From: Eulemur rufifrons
Taxonomy: Eukaryota; Chordata; Mammalia; Primates; Lemuridae
Direction of reading: 5' to 3'
DNA: 64,000 nucleotides
Assembly (NCBI RefSeq): GCF_041146395.1
Contig: NC_090995.1
Span: 11,262,501-11,326,500 of the forward strand
The notes below the pieces were generated by a model, which was not told the DNA's origin, did no database searches, and worked only from the letters and a program-made list of their open reading frames with translations. Position 1 is the stretch's first letter. Each line of letters opens with the position of its first letter. The position numbers were made by a program, and so were the translations under genes. Below are positions 24,800-35,560 of the stretch, in pieces.

Positions 24800-24953
24800 C
24801 CCCAGCTGCTGCTCGGCCTTGTTTCCACGTGCTCGCCGGGCGATCTGGGCTTTGAAAGGGTGAGGAGAAGGGGAGAGAGGAAAAGCGGGGCTTTGCCAGC
24901 TCCCTGCGGCCATGTAGCAACTTAGAAATGGCGAGGTCGACGAAAACAGCTCG
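24800..24953 (+). other. Candidate first exon of a plus-strand gene with short coding start
   Basis: An ATG at 24928 sits in a strong initiation context (G at -3, G at +4) and opens a 26-nt reading frame (MARSTKTA plus a split Arg codon) that ends exactly at TCG followed by GTGAGTTTT (24954), a strong splice donor. The arrangement of GC-rich leader, ATG and immediate donor is common for first coding exons. I do not recognise the N-terminus: it is short and basic, and its likeness to the start of histone H3 is superficial. The left boundary is approximate, placed near the E-box. The downstream exon, if any, was not found in this window, so a non-coding transcript is also possible. Confidence 0.38.
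24912..24917 (+). promoter_or_regulatory. Start-stop upstream ORF (ATGTAG)
   Basis: An ATG followed at once by TAG lies 10 nt before the candidate main ATG, in context ggccATGT (G at -3 is absent: bases -3 to -1 are gcc). If transcribed, this minimal uORF would be able to hold ribosomes just ahead of the main start; this role is known for some mammalian mRNAs. Confidence 0.4.
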
Positions 24954-25320
24954 GTGAGTTTTCCCACAGTGATACAGTTGACCTTTAAAGGTGTGGTGGC
25001 CGCACAACCCCAGAGGCCCCGAGGAAAACTCAGATGCTCGTGTTTTTGAAAAAAAATATGTCAATATGGGTCTTGTTATTTTCTCCAGGAAACTGAGGTG
25101 CTCCTTAAATTTAAAGGAAAAAGTTTAACGTAATCTCAAAAAAAAACCCTCTCCGTTTTTGTATGCACAGCACAACCTGGCAAAGGTAAATCCAGGTAGC
25201 TAGCTGGTCCCCTGCTGCCAGCTGGGAGATCTGAGTTTCGGTAGTTTAGAACAGTGGCTTTCTGAAGTCGTGAGCACGTGGTATCTGGTGACGTGGGTTT
25301 TGAAGGTTTTGGGTTATTCT

Positions 25321-25340
25321 CGGGGGGGGGGCGGGGATCG
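25321..25340. repeat. G-run with quadruplex potential
   Basis: A run of ten G, C, four G, then atcggg. It is length-variable sequence by nature and a likely place for base-call error. Confidence 0.8.
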
Positions 25341-25507
25341 GGTACTCTGGTCCGCTCTGGAAAGGGGATGTGGGGTGCATTTAGTCTGGGACCCCTAATG
25401 TTGAGCCTGTAGGGGAATGTGAATTTCATGGCTGGCTCCAAAATGGAGCGTTCTGAGGCTTGACTAGCTCCTCCAAGAAAGTCCAAGCTGCAATCTGAAT
25501 TCCCTAC

Positions 25508-25520
25508 ACCCCCCCCCCCC
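25508..25520. repeat. Poly-C run
   Basis: A homopolymer of about 12 C just after 'tccctaca'. Likely polymorphic. Confidence 0.85.
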
Positions 25521-25694
25521 GCAAGTTGCCATACAGGTGTGATGAATGAGGGAATTAATAGGAATGATTTACCACTGGCGAGCACTTGAGTTTTCATTGT
25601 ATCATTTACAAAGTGAGTAACTGTGATGGATGCCTTTAGTCACAGGTGCCTTGCAAGAATGTGATTACACACAGGGCTACACACAAGGGAAAAT

Positions 25695-26180
25695 GCAAAA
25701 TAGAATTTTTAAGATGAGGCCCCTGCCCTCAAGGAGTCAACCGTGGAGTCTAAGAAAGAAGACTAGCGCACTTGAAACAATTTGAGAACAGTGATAGCTA
25801 AAATGGGCAGCCAAGGGCTGGCTTTAGCTCAGCGGTTCCTTCGACGGCGTTTTAATAACCTGTTTGCGGAGGCAGAGCAAGTTCGAGACCCGCGGGCGCT
25901 CTCCAGCCCTTTAAAAATTAAAAAATGTGCAGCCAAACTTTGAGTACAGTAGCAGATAAGAGAAAGTCTGGCATGCACGATAGGCTGGCTCAGTCAGGTT
26001 GTGGAGGAGGGATTTGAAGAGTAGGTAGAGGGATGCATGAAGCAAAGAGGAGGAAAGACAGTTGAGAGAAACAACAACAAAAAACCTGAAGAGCAGCAGC
26101 AGGAATGAGCGATGAAAGTAAATAACAGGTCAGCCTAGTTGGGCTGGAGACAGAAGTGAATGATTGGAGCCCCATTTCCA
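25695..26180 (+). repeat. Old dispersed repeat 'X', copy 1
   Basis: Contains 'ggcccctgccctcaaggagt' followed later by 'gtggaggagggatttgaaga'. The same plan recurs at 43660-44210, 49485-50775 and 53650-54610. I know this sequence type as a common old mammalian interspersed repeat but cannot give its family name. The tRNA-headed insertion at 25815-25922 interrupts it. Confidence 0.6.
25801..25936 (+). mobile_element. tRNA-headed SINE-like insertion or tRNA retropseudogene
   Basis: The unit at 25815-25922 begins GGGCTGG and its body ends CCAGCCC, a perfect 7-bp complement. It has an A-box-like TTAGCTCAGCGG, a B-box-like GTTCGAGACCC and an internal TTTTAATAACC that recalls the anticodon region of tRNA-Ile(AAU). 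An A-rich tail follows. Target duplications aaatgggcagccaa (25801-25814) and aaatgtgcagccaa (25923-25936) flank it with one mismatch. The body is about 95 nt, longer than a tRNA, and the T-stem is not well paired, so it is not a working tRNA. It may be a lineage-specific tRNA SINE or a one-off retropseudogene. Confidence 0.7.
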
Positions 26181-26559
26181 GCCCTTCCCCCATTTTTTCA
26201 GTGTTCTGGTTCATCTACCAGGGAGGTGAGAAAGAGAGGGAGAGGCAGGCTTGGAGGAACAACAACAACAAAAAAATCTGCCCCTGTTTGTCACTGAAAG
26301 AAAGTTTATGTGTTTATTGGAAAGAAAAGCAATAGCTGTAATACCTGCAATAGCTTGTGAATTCATGTTCAGAGAGAGGGTATAGAAAGTATAACATTGT
26401 AAATCTCTGCTAAAGTAGACAAACCACAGTGTTGTAAGCTTTTTTTTTTTTTTTCTTTTTTCTTTTTCCCTTGCATTTAAGGCCATTTCAGGTGGTTGCC
26501 CTCAAGGCTTTTTCACTGGTAATCCCTTTGTTTTGGATGAACCGAAAGGCTGGTTTTAA
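26181..26559. other. Non-coding stretch with T-run
   Basis: No gene or named repeat. It includes a T-rich homopolymer at about 26440-26467. Confidence 0.5.
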
Positions 26560-27292
26560 AATGAAACCTGATAAAAGAGTACACAGAAGGGAAATCTACA
26601 GGTTAATCTCCTTTTAGATATCATGTAAAAGTCAAAATAAAATACTAACAAATAGAACCCAGCATTACAATACAAAATGAAATGCCAAAATTAGGAGAAA
26701 TTATTTCAGGTATCCAGTATAGGAATGATTCAGCAGTAGAAAAAATTTTCATGTAGTTGGCTGTATTAATAGGTCAAAGAAGAAAAATAGTATGAGTGTC
26801 TCAATTGACGCTAAAAAGGATTTTGTAAAATCCAGCATCATTCCTAATAAAAATTAGAATTTGGAATAATTTTAATATATATATGTTACACTAAAGCCAG
26901 CAACTTCCTTTATAATAAAACATTGTAATTATTCCCATTGAAATCGGGAACAAGGCAAGAATGCTCACCATCACATCATGTAACAATGGAAAGGATAGCC
27001 AATGTATTTAGATATGAAATAATACTGCAAATAAATCAGGATTGTTGTTTGCAAATGATATAGAAACCCCCAAGGCATCAACTGAAAAACTTAGAAGCAA
27101 TAAAAGATGAGTTAAAGTAAGCAGTTATAAAATTTACATATAGAAAGCAAGAACTTTCCCATGTATAAACCATAACCAATTAGAAAATATAATATAGAAA
27201 GAATCCTACTTACGATAACCATAAAAATATTATCTAGTGGAAAAATCAAGTATGATTTTTAGTATGATCTGACTTCTGTTTAAAAGTACATA
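26560..27292 (+). mobile_element. Old L1 (L1M class), ORF2 reverse-transcriptase region
   Basis: Sense L1 text typical of the RT part of ORF2: 'aaagtcaaaataaaatacta', 'caattgacgctaaaaaggat', 'ccagcatcattcctaataaa', 'aatcgggaacaaggcaagaa' and 'aaacccccaaggcatcaact'. No long frame survives. Confidence 0.85.
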
Positions 27293-27296
27293 TATT

Positions 27297-27617
<321 letters not shown>

Positions 27618-27799
27618 TTAACCGGGCTCCAAGTGGTATATTGGGGACTCAGGATGTCATCACTTAGGGACCATCCTGTGACACACTATAAGTCAGGAAT
27701 ATTTTATGTGAGACTCATAAGCCACCCCATAATGGACCCCCAAGACAGTATTCCAAATATGTGTTTGTGTTTTTTTCTAGGGAAAGTATCACTACTTGT

Positions 27800-27960
27800 T
27801 TTTTCTTTTTAAAGATAGAGTCTCAGTATGTTGCCTAGACTTGAATGCAATGGCTATTCACAGATGCAATCATAGTGCACTGAGGCCTTGAACTTCCTGA
27901 TCCTCTGCCTCAGCCTCCCTAATAGCTGGGACTATAGATGCATACCACTACATCTTGCTT
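27800..27960 (-). mobile_element. FRAM-like free Alu right monomer
   Basis: A single antisense monomer: T-rich start, 'gagtctcagtatgttgccta', then 'tggctattcacagatgcaat', which retains the 7SL RNA stretch (read on the other strand as 'tgaatagccactgc') that later dimeric Alus lost. This places it with the fossil free right monomers that came before modern Alu. Confidence 0.8.
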
Positions 27961-28635
27961 CATCCATATGTTTTGATAAATTCACCAAGGGATCTATATC
28001 TCTCTAAAGTGTTAAGATTGTGTGTTTTAAATGCCAATGATTTTAAAGTACCGTTTTTTACCTCAAAGGCTGAAATGAATTCGGGGCTAATCTAAATCTG
28101 TAAAGAGTAATGTTTTCCCAGCTGGCTTCTTGAGTTCATCTCAATGTGAAATATTTGTCTTTTGGCTTTTACCAACTATGTTAGTGTTTTTCCCTACTCT
28201 AAACCCAGAAACACATTATCTTTTCTTGCTTGCAGAGTAAGAACTGTGATGGGAACTTTGCCCAGGTGAGAAGCAGAAGCAAGATAAGCAATCCACCAAA
28301 ACATGAGCAGGTAATTGGAGCACAAACTCTGACAGTGCCTAAGGAAGACTTTGTGAGGCAATACTAACACTTCCAAGTCAACCAAGAATTAGCTAGGGAA
28401 AAAAAAAAATCAGTGATGAAAACCAGATAGGATGACAATTACCCTCATTGAATAAACCCTCCACAGCCTCCATTGAATAAACAGGTGTTCTTTTTTTTTT
28501 TTTTTTTGGTAGTTTTTCTAAAAATGCGAGAATTCCCCTAGGACGTGGCATTACATGACAGCAATTAGCACAGATAGCTCTAAACATTTGGAGGCAACCT
28601 GGTAGCTCAGTACATTGAAAACAGCATTGCATTTG
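27961..28635. other. Non-coding stretch
   Basis: No recognised feature. A T-run lies at about 28491-28507. The minus frames 28194-28385 and 28393-28638 have no known domain. Confidence 0.5.
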
Positions 28636-28639
28636 CACT

Positions 28640-28835
28640 CAGAAGACCTAAGTACAAATCTTGGCAAGCCAGCCTAACTTCTTTGATCATTTTCCTCATT
28701 TACAAAGTGACAGAAATAAGAATAGCTAATATGTTTCCACACCTGATAGCCTGTAGTGTTGTTTCAGTATTCAGCAGGATGCATTGAAATATGCATTTGA
28801 AAAGTGTTTGTAAGCTTTAAAGCACTGTTTAAAAA
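28640..28835 (+). mobile_element. MIR SINE, degraded
   Basis: 'cctaagtacaaatcttggca' and 'ttttcctcatttacaaagtg' follow the MIR core. Confidence 0.65.
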
Positions 28836-29029
28836 AAAAAAAAAATCAAACAACAGAAACAAAAAGCTATGTGGGTTTTTGGAGTTAGTGAATGTTTTAG
28901 ACTTGAGATAATTTTTGAAAATAATCTCTTTCATTTGGAAGGTAAACTTTGGAAAATGTTTCTTTGGTATCAGGACTTGCTAGCCCTATGAAATGTTAAG
29001 TCAGAAAAAGTTAATTGGGGTGGTCCTGT

Positions 29030-29480
29030 TAATTTCTACTTTTCTTTGCCAAGCTACTTTCTTTTGTTACTTAGCTCATTTCCACTTGTCCTCCCACTGC
29101 CCCTGCACTGACAAGGGCCAGTTAATTAGGGTGAGTTATTAATAGTTAGGACTGGCTACATGGTAGGCTAAAAGCAGTCACCTATTCCTACTTGATTTGC
29201 CAGGTGCTTTGAGGCTCCGTCTGAACCAAAACATTTCCCTCACCTAAATTCCCTGGCTGGAAATTCTGACTTTGAGTCATTAATGAGTTAAACTGCAAAG
29301 GTGTTATCTTTAAAAGGTCATAGTTAAAATTCACTTTACCTTCTAGCTTTCTCTCTTAACACATTAATGTGGATTGTTTATCAGAGTAGGTTAGTTGTCA
29401 CTGTAAACCCTGAGGGAGAGAGATACTGGGGCAGCAAATTGTAATTAATGAAAGAGAAGGAGGAAAGAGGGGACGTCAGT
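29030..29480. other. Non-repetitive block with homeodomain-type sites; possible conserved element
   Basis: No repeat is seen. The block is denser in G+C than its surroundings and carries several TAAT core sites (ttaattaggg near 29124, ttattaatag near 29138, attaatgag near 29279, gtaattaatga near 29442). This is only suggestive of an enhancer. Confidence 0.25.
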
Positions 29481-29619
29481 TTCGGTGATGAGTGGAAGAG
29501 AGAGAGAGGAGAGGAATTTGGGGGGAGGAGAGGGATGTGGCATGAAGGTGACCCTCAGGGCTGATGATACCAAGGGAGAGGATCAGGGAAGTAAACGTAG
29601 TACTAAAGGGGTGTGGCAC

Positions 29620-29735
29620 TGCAGTCAAACTGCCTAATTCACAATTTTTACTAGGGTTGGTCCTGTCTCTGACTCATTTCTTCTACTTGTCCCGGCAAGT
29701 TATGTAACTGCCTATTCAATTTGGTTGACGGCAGT
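29620..29735 (+). mobile_element. MIR-like fragment
   Basis: 'gcagtcaaactgcctaattc' and 'gtctctgactcatttcttct' resemble the MIR head and core, strongly decayed. Confidence 0.5.
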
Positions 29736-30639
29736 ATGGCAAATAAGCACAACCTTTCTGGTTTTTGAAACGGAGCCATGTTGGAACATACACTAAGTAA
29801 TTTAATACGAATATGCTCTAATCCTGACCCATAGGGACTTGCCTTGGGGTTCATGGCTGCTAATCTTGATTTTTCAGAAGTGTTCCCAGAAATGAAGACC
29901 AAGACAGAAGTTAAGCTTTCTAGTGTATATTCCGTTTAGAAAAAAGTGATTTCACACTGTCTGGTGGGAGCGAACTGCTATGCAAGAAAATTGACCATTG
30001 AAAAAAGCTTTGTTGGAGGGAGTTGGAGAGTTTGATAAAACAAGGCATCATCTTGAAAAAAATTGGTTTTTAGTTTATTGCCTTGATTTTTACATTTCCC
30101 TCTTATGATGTCTAATAGAAAACTTTGAAGGAAAAAGGTCTTATCTACAGAGACTAGTTACCAGCGTAAGGCCAAATCAGACTTAGGATATTCACAGAAA
30201 AAGGAGAAATGCTGAACTTGCCCCGTTTGACAGTAACATGAAGAGAGGAAATTTGTCTTAGAGAGCTGAAGCTGTTAGGATGAGTAGGTCTTCAGCTACT
30301 CTGATAAGTTAAAGTAGAGAACTATAAAATATTATATGTATGTGACTTAAGTGTTTTATTTTTACTAAAAACCTATCGTTATACATTCGTTAGCCAATCT
30401 TTTGATGCTGTGCCAAGGCCATGCACCTGCTGTCGAGAGTTCTAGGTTGTTTTTTAATATAAACACTTGTCATAATGCAAAATCAACAATTTTTTGGTTT
30501 TTGTTAAAGAGAACGTATAACTTGAGGACACTTGTTAAACAATATGAGCTTAGAATGCTTCAGTATTTGTATAATATATTCCAATTTTCTTGCTGTGGTA
30601 ATTTGTAGCAATAATTTGTCTTTCCACAGCACTTTATTT
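29736..30639. other. Non-coding stretch
   Basis: No supported gene or repeat. Confidence 0.5.
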
Positions 30640-30952
30640 TTTTGTGATTGTGGTATAATATAGATAGCATAAAATTTACCACTTTACCCATTTTAAGTAT
30701 CAGTTTTATTTTTGATAGGGAAAAACATCATTGTCACTTGTACTTAATAAATTATATAAAAATTAAGTTACCTAATTACATTAGCAAGAATGATTTGTTA
30801 AGAGTTTGGAAAACTAAAACAAATGATTTTTATATAAGATTTATAAGGACAGGAATTTTGTCCGTTTTATTGACTGCTGTGCTGTCAGTTCCTAGAACAG
30901 TGCCCGTCACACAGTAGGCACTCAGACACTATTAAGGGAATGAATGAATGGC
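30640..30952. mobile_element. Old L1M 3' fragment (minus) and L2 3' end (plus)
   Basis: 'gattgtggtataatatagat' and 'aaaatttaccactttaccca' (30640-30700) match L1M 3' UTR text. 'aggacaggaattttgtccgt', 'cctagaacagtgcccgtcac' and 'gggaatgaatgaatg' (30845-30952) are an L2 3' end. Confidence 0.7.
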
Positions 30953-31006
30953 TCTTGGTAGTTATAACTCAGCTAGAGGAAGCATAAGTATGCAGGTATA
31001 CTATGA

Positions 31007-31264
<258 letters not shown>

Positions 31265-31382
31265 TAAATATTTTGAGGCCATGGGCATCAGTCTGTGTTT
31301 TATAGAGGAATGGAGAGCATTAGTTAATCTAATGGTTTAAGTGGAGGTCATTTAATAGAGCTTTTCTTTTATTTGGAAAAAA

Positions 31383-31440
31383 TCTGTATATAGTGCTTAG
31401 CACAATATCTTACATACAATAAGTATTCGGTAAATATTAA
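31383..31440 (+). mobile_element. L2/MIR 3' tail fragment
   Basis: 'tatagtgcttagcacaatat' and 'caataagtattcggtaaata' are the usual tail text. Confidence 0.5.
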
Positions 31441-31680
31441 TCTTTGTTAATTTGTTGGTTGATGTTTTTGTTGTTACTTTACTGAGGGAGGGAGAGAGAA
31501 AGAAAGGGGGTTGATAAAAAGGGAGAAAGTAGTAAAGAAGGGAAAGCGGCAGGGAAGAGCAAAGAGAAGAGATGTTAATATTTTGTACAGAGTCTTGGAG
31601 TGTGGAAGGGAAAAGAGACTTTTCTTCCTTTCCAACAAAACAGTTACTAAACTGTGTCATTAATATGAACTCAAAGAAGA

Positions 31681-32290
31681 ATAAACTTTATTCCCTTGGA
31701 TCAAAGAATATACTCCAATTATTCAAGTTTCAATAAGCATTCTCTTGCTTCGTTGTTGTTTGAATGATCCTCTCTCTCTTGTCCAGTTCTCTTAGTGGGA
31801 AAATCTCTTCAAAACCACCAATGGCAACTTGAATTAGATGAAGAGTTAAATCATATGTTAGCCAAAAAAATCACTTTCTTTGAGGGTTGGGCAGCTTGGG
31901 CTGTGGGTTAGAGTTCAGTAATATTAACAATGCAAATTTAGCCCCATCTGCTCTCAGGGGACCTCCAGACTCCTGAAAATTTCTTATCTACTCCCAGTAT
32001 TTCCAGAGTTCTCCAACAGATATTTCACTGTACAGTTTGTGTATGTTAAACACTTAAACCTTCTCTGAAAGTCTAATGCCTGAACATCACTTGCAGTAGG
32101 GTTGCTTGTCACTGCCACTGCTGATACACCCTCCATGGAAGACTCAGTGTTGGTGTCTTGAGGATTGTTCTCAGTGATCCCCAAATGGCCCCCTGAAGGG
32201 TCAGAGCTGGGCTGGCTTGAACTGCAGCAGTGAGGCCACCAGTGTGTCACACTTTGTCACGTGGTTCTTGAAGCAGCACCAGTTGTGTTC
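31681..32290 (-). pseudogene. Possible unidentified processed pseudogene
   Basis: On the minus strand an 88-codon frame (32250-31984, containing SSMEGVSAVAVTSNPTASDV) has a composition that looks like real protein, and frame switches extend protein-like text on both sides. A canonical AATAAA lies downstream (minus strand, about 31690). I cannot name a parent gene. No A-tail or target duplication is evident, so chance or an unrecognised repeat remain possible. Confidence 0.25.
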
Positions 32291-32694
32291 ATTATATCAC
32301 CAAGTCTCTGGTGGAATTAACCACTTTGTGTGGATGGAAGTGAAGGAAGGTATTCACCATGCCATACCTTTCCTGTCATCACCCTGTGCACAGACATGCA
32401 TGCACACACACAACACACTCATTCCCTGTCCTCAACCAAAAGTAAAAGCACTTTTATGCATAAACTCATTCAAATAAATGTTTTGAGAGGTCACCAGCCC
32501 TTTCTTTCAACAAACAGCCAGACTCTGATCAGCAGAATATTGCAGGGGGCTAGAGGGTGGGTACCATTCCCCTTAATTAAGATAAGAGAGATATCTTTTA
32601 TTTACAGTCTGTCACCTACTTTGGGCATCTGATCATGTTTTCTCAGTAGAATATGAACTCTTTTAGGGCAATGCAGAAAGACTACTGGCTCCAA
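32291..32694. other. Non-coding stretch
   Basis: Includes a short CA-rich tract (about 32401-32418). No gene seen. Confidence 0.5.
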
Positions 32695-32935
32695 GTAAAA
32701 GAATATCTGATAAACAGTGGCTAACAAAGAGTTATTTTCTCACGTAAGAAACTAGGTGGTAGGCCACTGCTTCTGATGATGCAGTAGCTCAACAATTTCC
32801 AAGCCAGGATCACTGCAATTCTTTGCCTTTCTCTTACAATCACAACAGGGTTGCTGCAACTATAGGAATCCAGTTCTCTTTCAAGACCAAAAGAATGATG
32901 GAAACCAGTGGGTCCGGCCATGGCTGTTACTCTTT
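32695..32935. mobile_element. Old DNA-transposon-like repeat 'Y', copy 1
   Basis: 'cagtggctaacaaagagtta' followed by 'ttctcacgtaagaaactagg' and 'ggtaggccactgcttc' matches the plan 'aacaaa...ttatttctctcacgtaa...' also seen at 54650-55370 and 56940-57200. Family name not assigned. Confidence 0.5.
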
Positions 32936-35049
32936 TTAATATAAAAAAATTAAAGATTTCCCCAAAAGACTTCTCTCCAGTATGCTTTCACCTATGTATT
33001 GTTGGCTAGAATTACATCAAAAGACCACTTCTGATTGCAAGGAAAGCAAGAAAACAAGTACTTAGCTTTTCTGGCCTCTGGTGACAGTAGGCACAGGAAG
33101 CAGGGGTTGAAAATACGTGGTGGTTTGCCTAGGCAACTGTCGGTCTCTGATACTTTAGTGTCCCCAGCATGGGGAGAGTTAATGTTCTGTGAGTGGTCAG
33201 GGTAGGGTGAACAGGTTATTTCGACGTAGTAACAATACGTTTTTTTCATCACTCTCTAAGCAAGCAAGATCTTTATGAGCAATTTTAATTTAAAACAATT
33301 TTAAATTATTTGGTTTTTGAATGATATGGAATATTTTCATAAAATAATATATTACTTCTTATATCACCTTAATAATTATATTAATAACATGTTTATAACC
33401 ACAGTAGTAAGATCAAAATGTAAATGTCAGTTACCAACTAAAATACAAAAATCGTGTAAAAGAAATTAAATTTTGTATACAGTGTTATTGGTTTCTCAGC
33501 TACTATAGAAAGTTTTCTATCAAATTACTAGTTTTTCAGGGTCCATTGGTTTAGTTCCCAATTCCTGTTTGATGGTCATCAGTTCCAGGCCACTGCCTCT
33601 CTCTTTTCCCACAGTGTAGTTCATATAAGTGTGGTTTTTTTCTTTTAGATTACACAGATAATTATTTCAGTCTTTCTCTAGTTATAGATTAAGCCAAGTA
33701 AAATGAATAGCACTAAGGCACAAAAGGCCTGTTTTGGAGGGGAAAACAAAGAGCCAAGGTAGTTTTGACTTGATATCAGCGTGAATGAAGTTAAGGTTTT
33801 TGTATAATCTTGGTAAAAACAAAGTTGCAAATTTGCATTTGTGTGATATGTGCAAAAACCCTTGCTTGGTTTTGTCTGTTTCATAGTACTGTAGTAATAA
33901 TTCTCTAAAAAGCATGTATTTATATTAGTAATATGGTATGTAGCCTTTGAAAATAATGCTAATTTTATACCTTCTAGTAAAGTGAAAAAAAAAAAAAAGC
34001 ATTAGCTAATTTGCCTTGGATTTAAAAATTTTTTCTTCCCAAAAGGGATTATTTTTGACTTTGAAAGAGCTAGAGGTTACTTTTGGCTTCCCTTTTCTAT
34101 CCTTCCCTATATGGATTTTATATTTGTTATTACTTTCATTTTTTACAAATGACAAGTGATGAAATATTTCCGGTATTTTGAAGACAGGGAAAAGTCTACA
34201 TAGATTCAGTATGAAGCTCCTGAGAATTCCTGTTACAGTTGGCACCTGATAAATAAATACTATTTTAACAAAAAATTCCTATTTGGGTATCAGTTGTGCA
34301 ATCCACTTGATTTACATGCCACCTCAGTGTCAGATGATATTATAAATGACTTACAATGTTTTAGTAATTTCTGGAAACTCCTCAATGCCAACTAATAACA
34401 CACAAGAACATACAGTTCAGTTGGTGTGTCTAATTAATAATGTTTTTAAAAATTGATAGTCTATTCAAAAATACATAGATAGAAGTTGTATGAAGAATTT
34501 AGAGTTCTTACACCTCATTTTCACCAGAAAGCACACACACATGCACAATGACAAACAGCTCAAAGAAAGATAGCTTGGTTATATAAAACTGAAGAAGAGT
34601 GAACATAACAAATCTGTTCAGATAGAACACCTGCTGAAAAAATTTGGTGTGATTGAAATATCATTGATTGAGTTTTGACAGAGTGCTTACTGTTTTTCTT
34701 TATTTTTATTTTTGTGCTTGTGAACATTTGTAATTTTCATGGCAGAATCTTGATTGGATATCTTCAATTAGAGAGCTGATATAATCTGTATTTGACAGTT
34801 TTTATCCTATTTCTAATAACACATTATTTTTCGGCCTCTGGAGTATTAGAAGCAGCATTTGTTGACTGCTTTGCTTATGGTAGTTATTCAGTAGCTATTG
34901 AATTTCTTCTAATTATTTTATACATGCTGAAATTATTTCTCCCTGTTTTGGGTTGTGGAGCTGATCTTTCCATTTCTTTCTGTAGTTTTTCTTTTAATTT
35001 CAGAGAAGAGTACGTCTGTATGCCTTAAGAAATTCAAATAGACATGGTA
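32936..35049. other. Non-coding stretch
   Basis: A+T-rich, with short chance frames. Nothing recognised. Confidence 0.5.
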
Positions 35050-35560
35050 CAGTACCCTTTGATTGTCTGCTAGTTCATCTCCCTGTGTTCTGGGAATAAA
35101 TTGAACCCGTAAAAGACAAAGTAATTTCTTTTCTCACTTGAAATAGAAGGGGGCCAACTAATTTAATGTATACTCTGAAGATAATATTAATTTGAATTGG
35201 AGCAGAAGACTATTTAAAGACCATTGACCATAGAATGGTGATTCTCCTGTGGCTTTAAAGTAGGCTTTTCTCTCTGGAAGAATCTTGGAGGGCCACAGGA
35301 AAACCCCCACCCTCCTTTGATTTCAGTTTCAGGCCAAACCAGCCTGACTGTTAAGCCCCAGGAAGAGGGGTGTTAATGGGTTAACGTGGTGTATGGTTGT
35401 CATGTGCTGCATTTTTCTTTCTGTCCCCTAAGAAGTCCCCATTCTGAGCTCCATTCAAAGAAATGTTTCCAACTGAGTTGTCCATGTTGCATAGGGCAAG
35501 AGGAAGTGTTTAATTATTTACATAATCCCAAGCCCCTTAACTCCCATTGAAATCTTCCTG
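35050..35560. other. Non-repetitive block; possible conserved element
   Basis: No repeat signature in a repeat-rich neighbourhood, with higher complexity and several TTAAT/TAAT cores. Function unknown; conservation cannot be judged here. Confidence 0.2.

Larger units (their letters stand above)
23330..24880. promoter_or_regulatory. CpG island, probable divergent promoter
   Basis: The only long GC- and CpG-rich block in the window, densest at about 23750-24420. It contains GC boxes (ccccgccccc at 24381-24390, ccccgccc at 24485-24492), an inverted CCAAT box (attgg at 24464-24468) and an E-box (cacgtg at about 24827). No TATA box stands out. Splice donors point away from it on both strands (minus at 23864, plus at 24954), which suggests two divergent transcripts with start sites several hundred bases apart. 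The many overlapping long frames here (up to 215 codons) are what stop-poor GC-rich DNA gives by chance; they have low complexity and no domain. Confidence 0.85.

Noticed and set aside
24928..24953. Histone H3-like gene start
   Set aside because: The likeness of MARSTKTAR to the H3 tail is partial, stops at a splice donor, and there is no continuation of H3 sequence nearby.
24320..24967. 215-codon minus-strand frame in the CpG island
   Set aside because: GC-rich DNA has few stops. The translation is low-complexity, without a domain, and overlaps the plus-strand ATG/donor and several equally long frames on both strands.
25815..25909. Functional tRNA gene
   Set aside because: Too long, poorly paired T-stem, A-rich tail and flanking target duplications show a retrotransposed copy.
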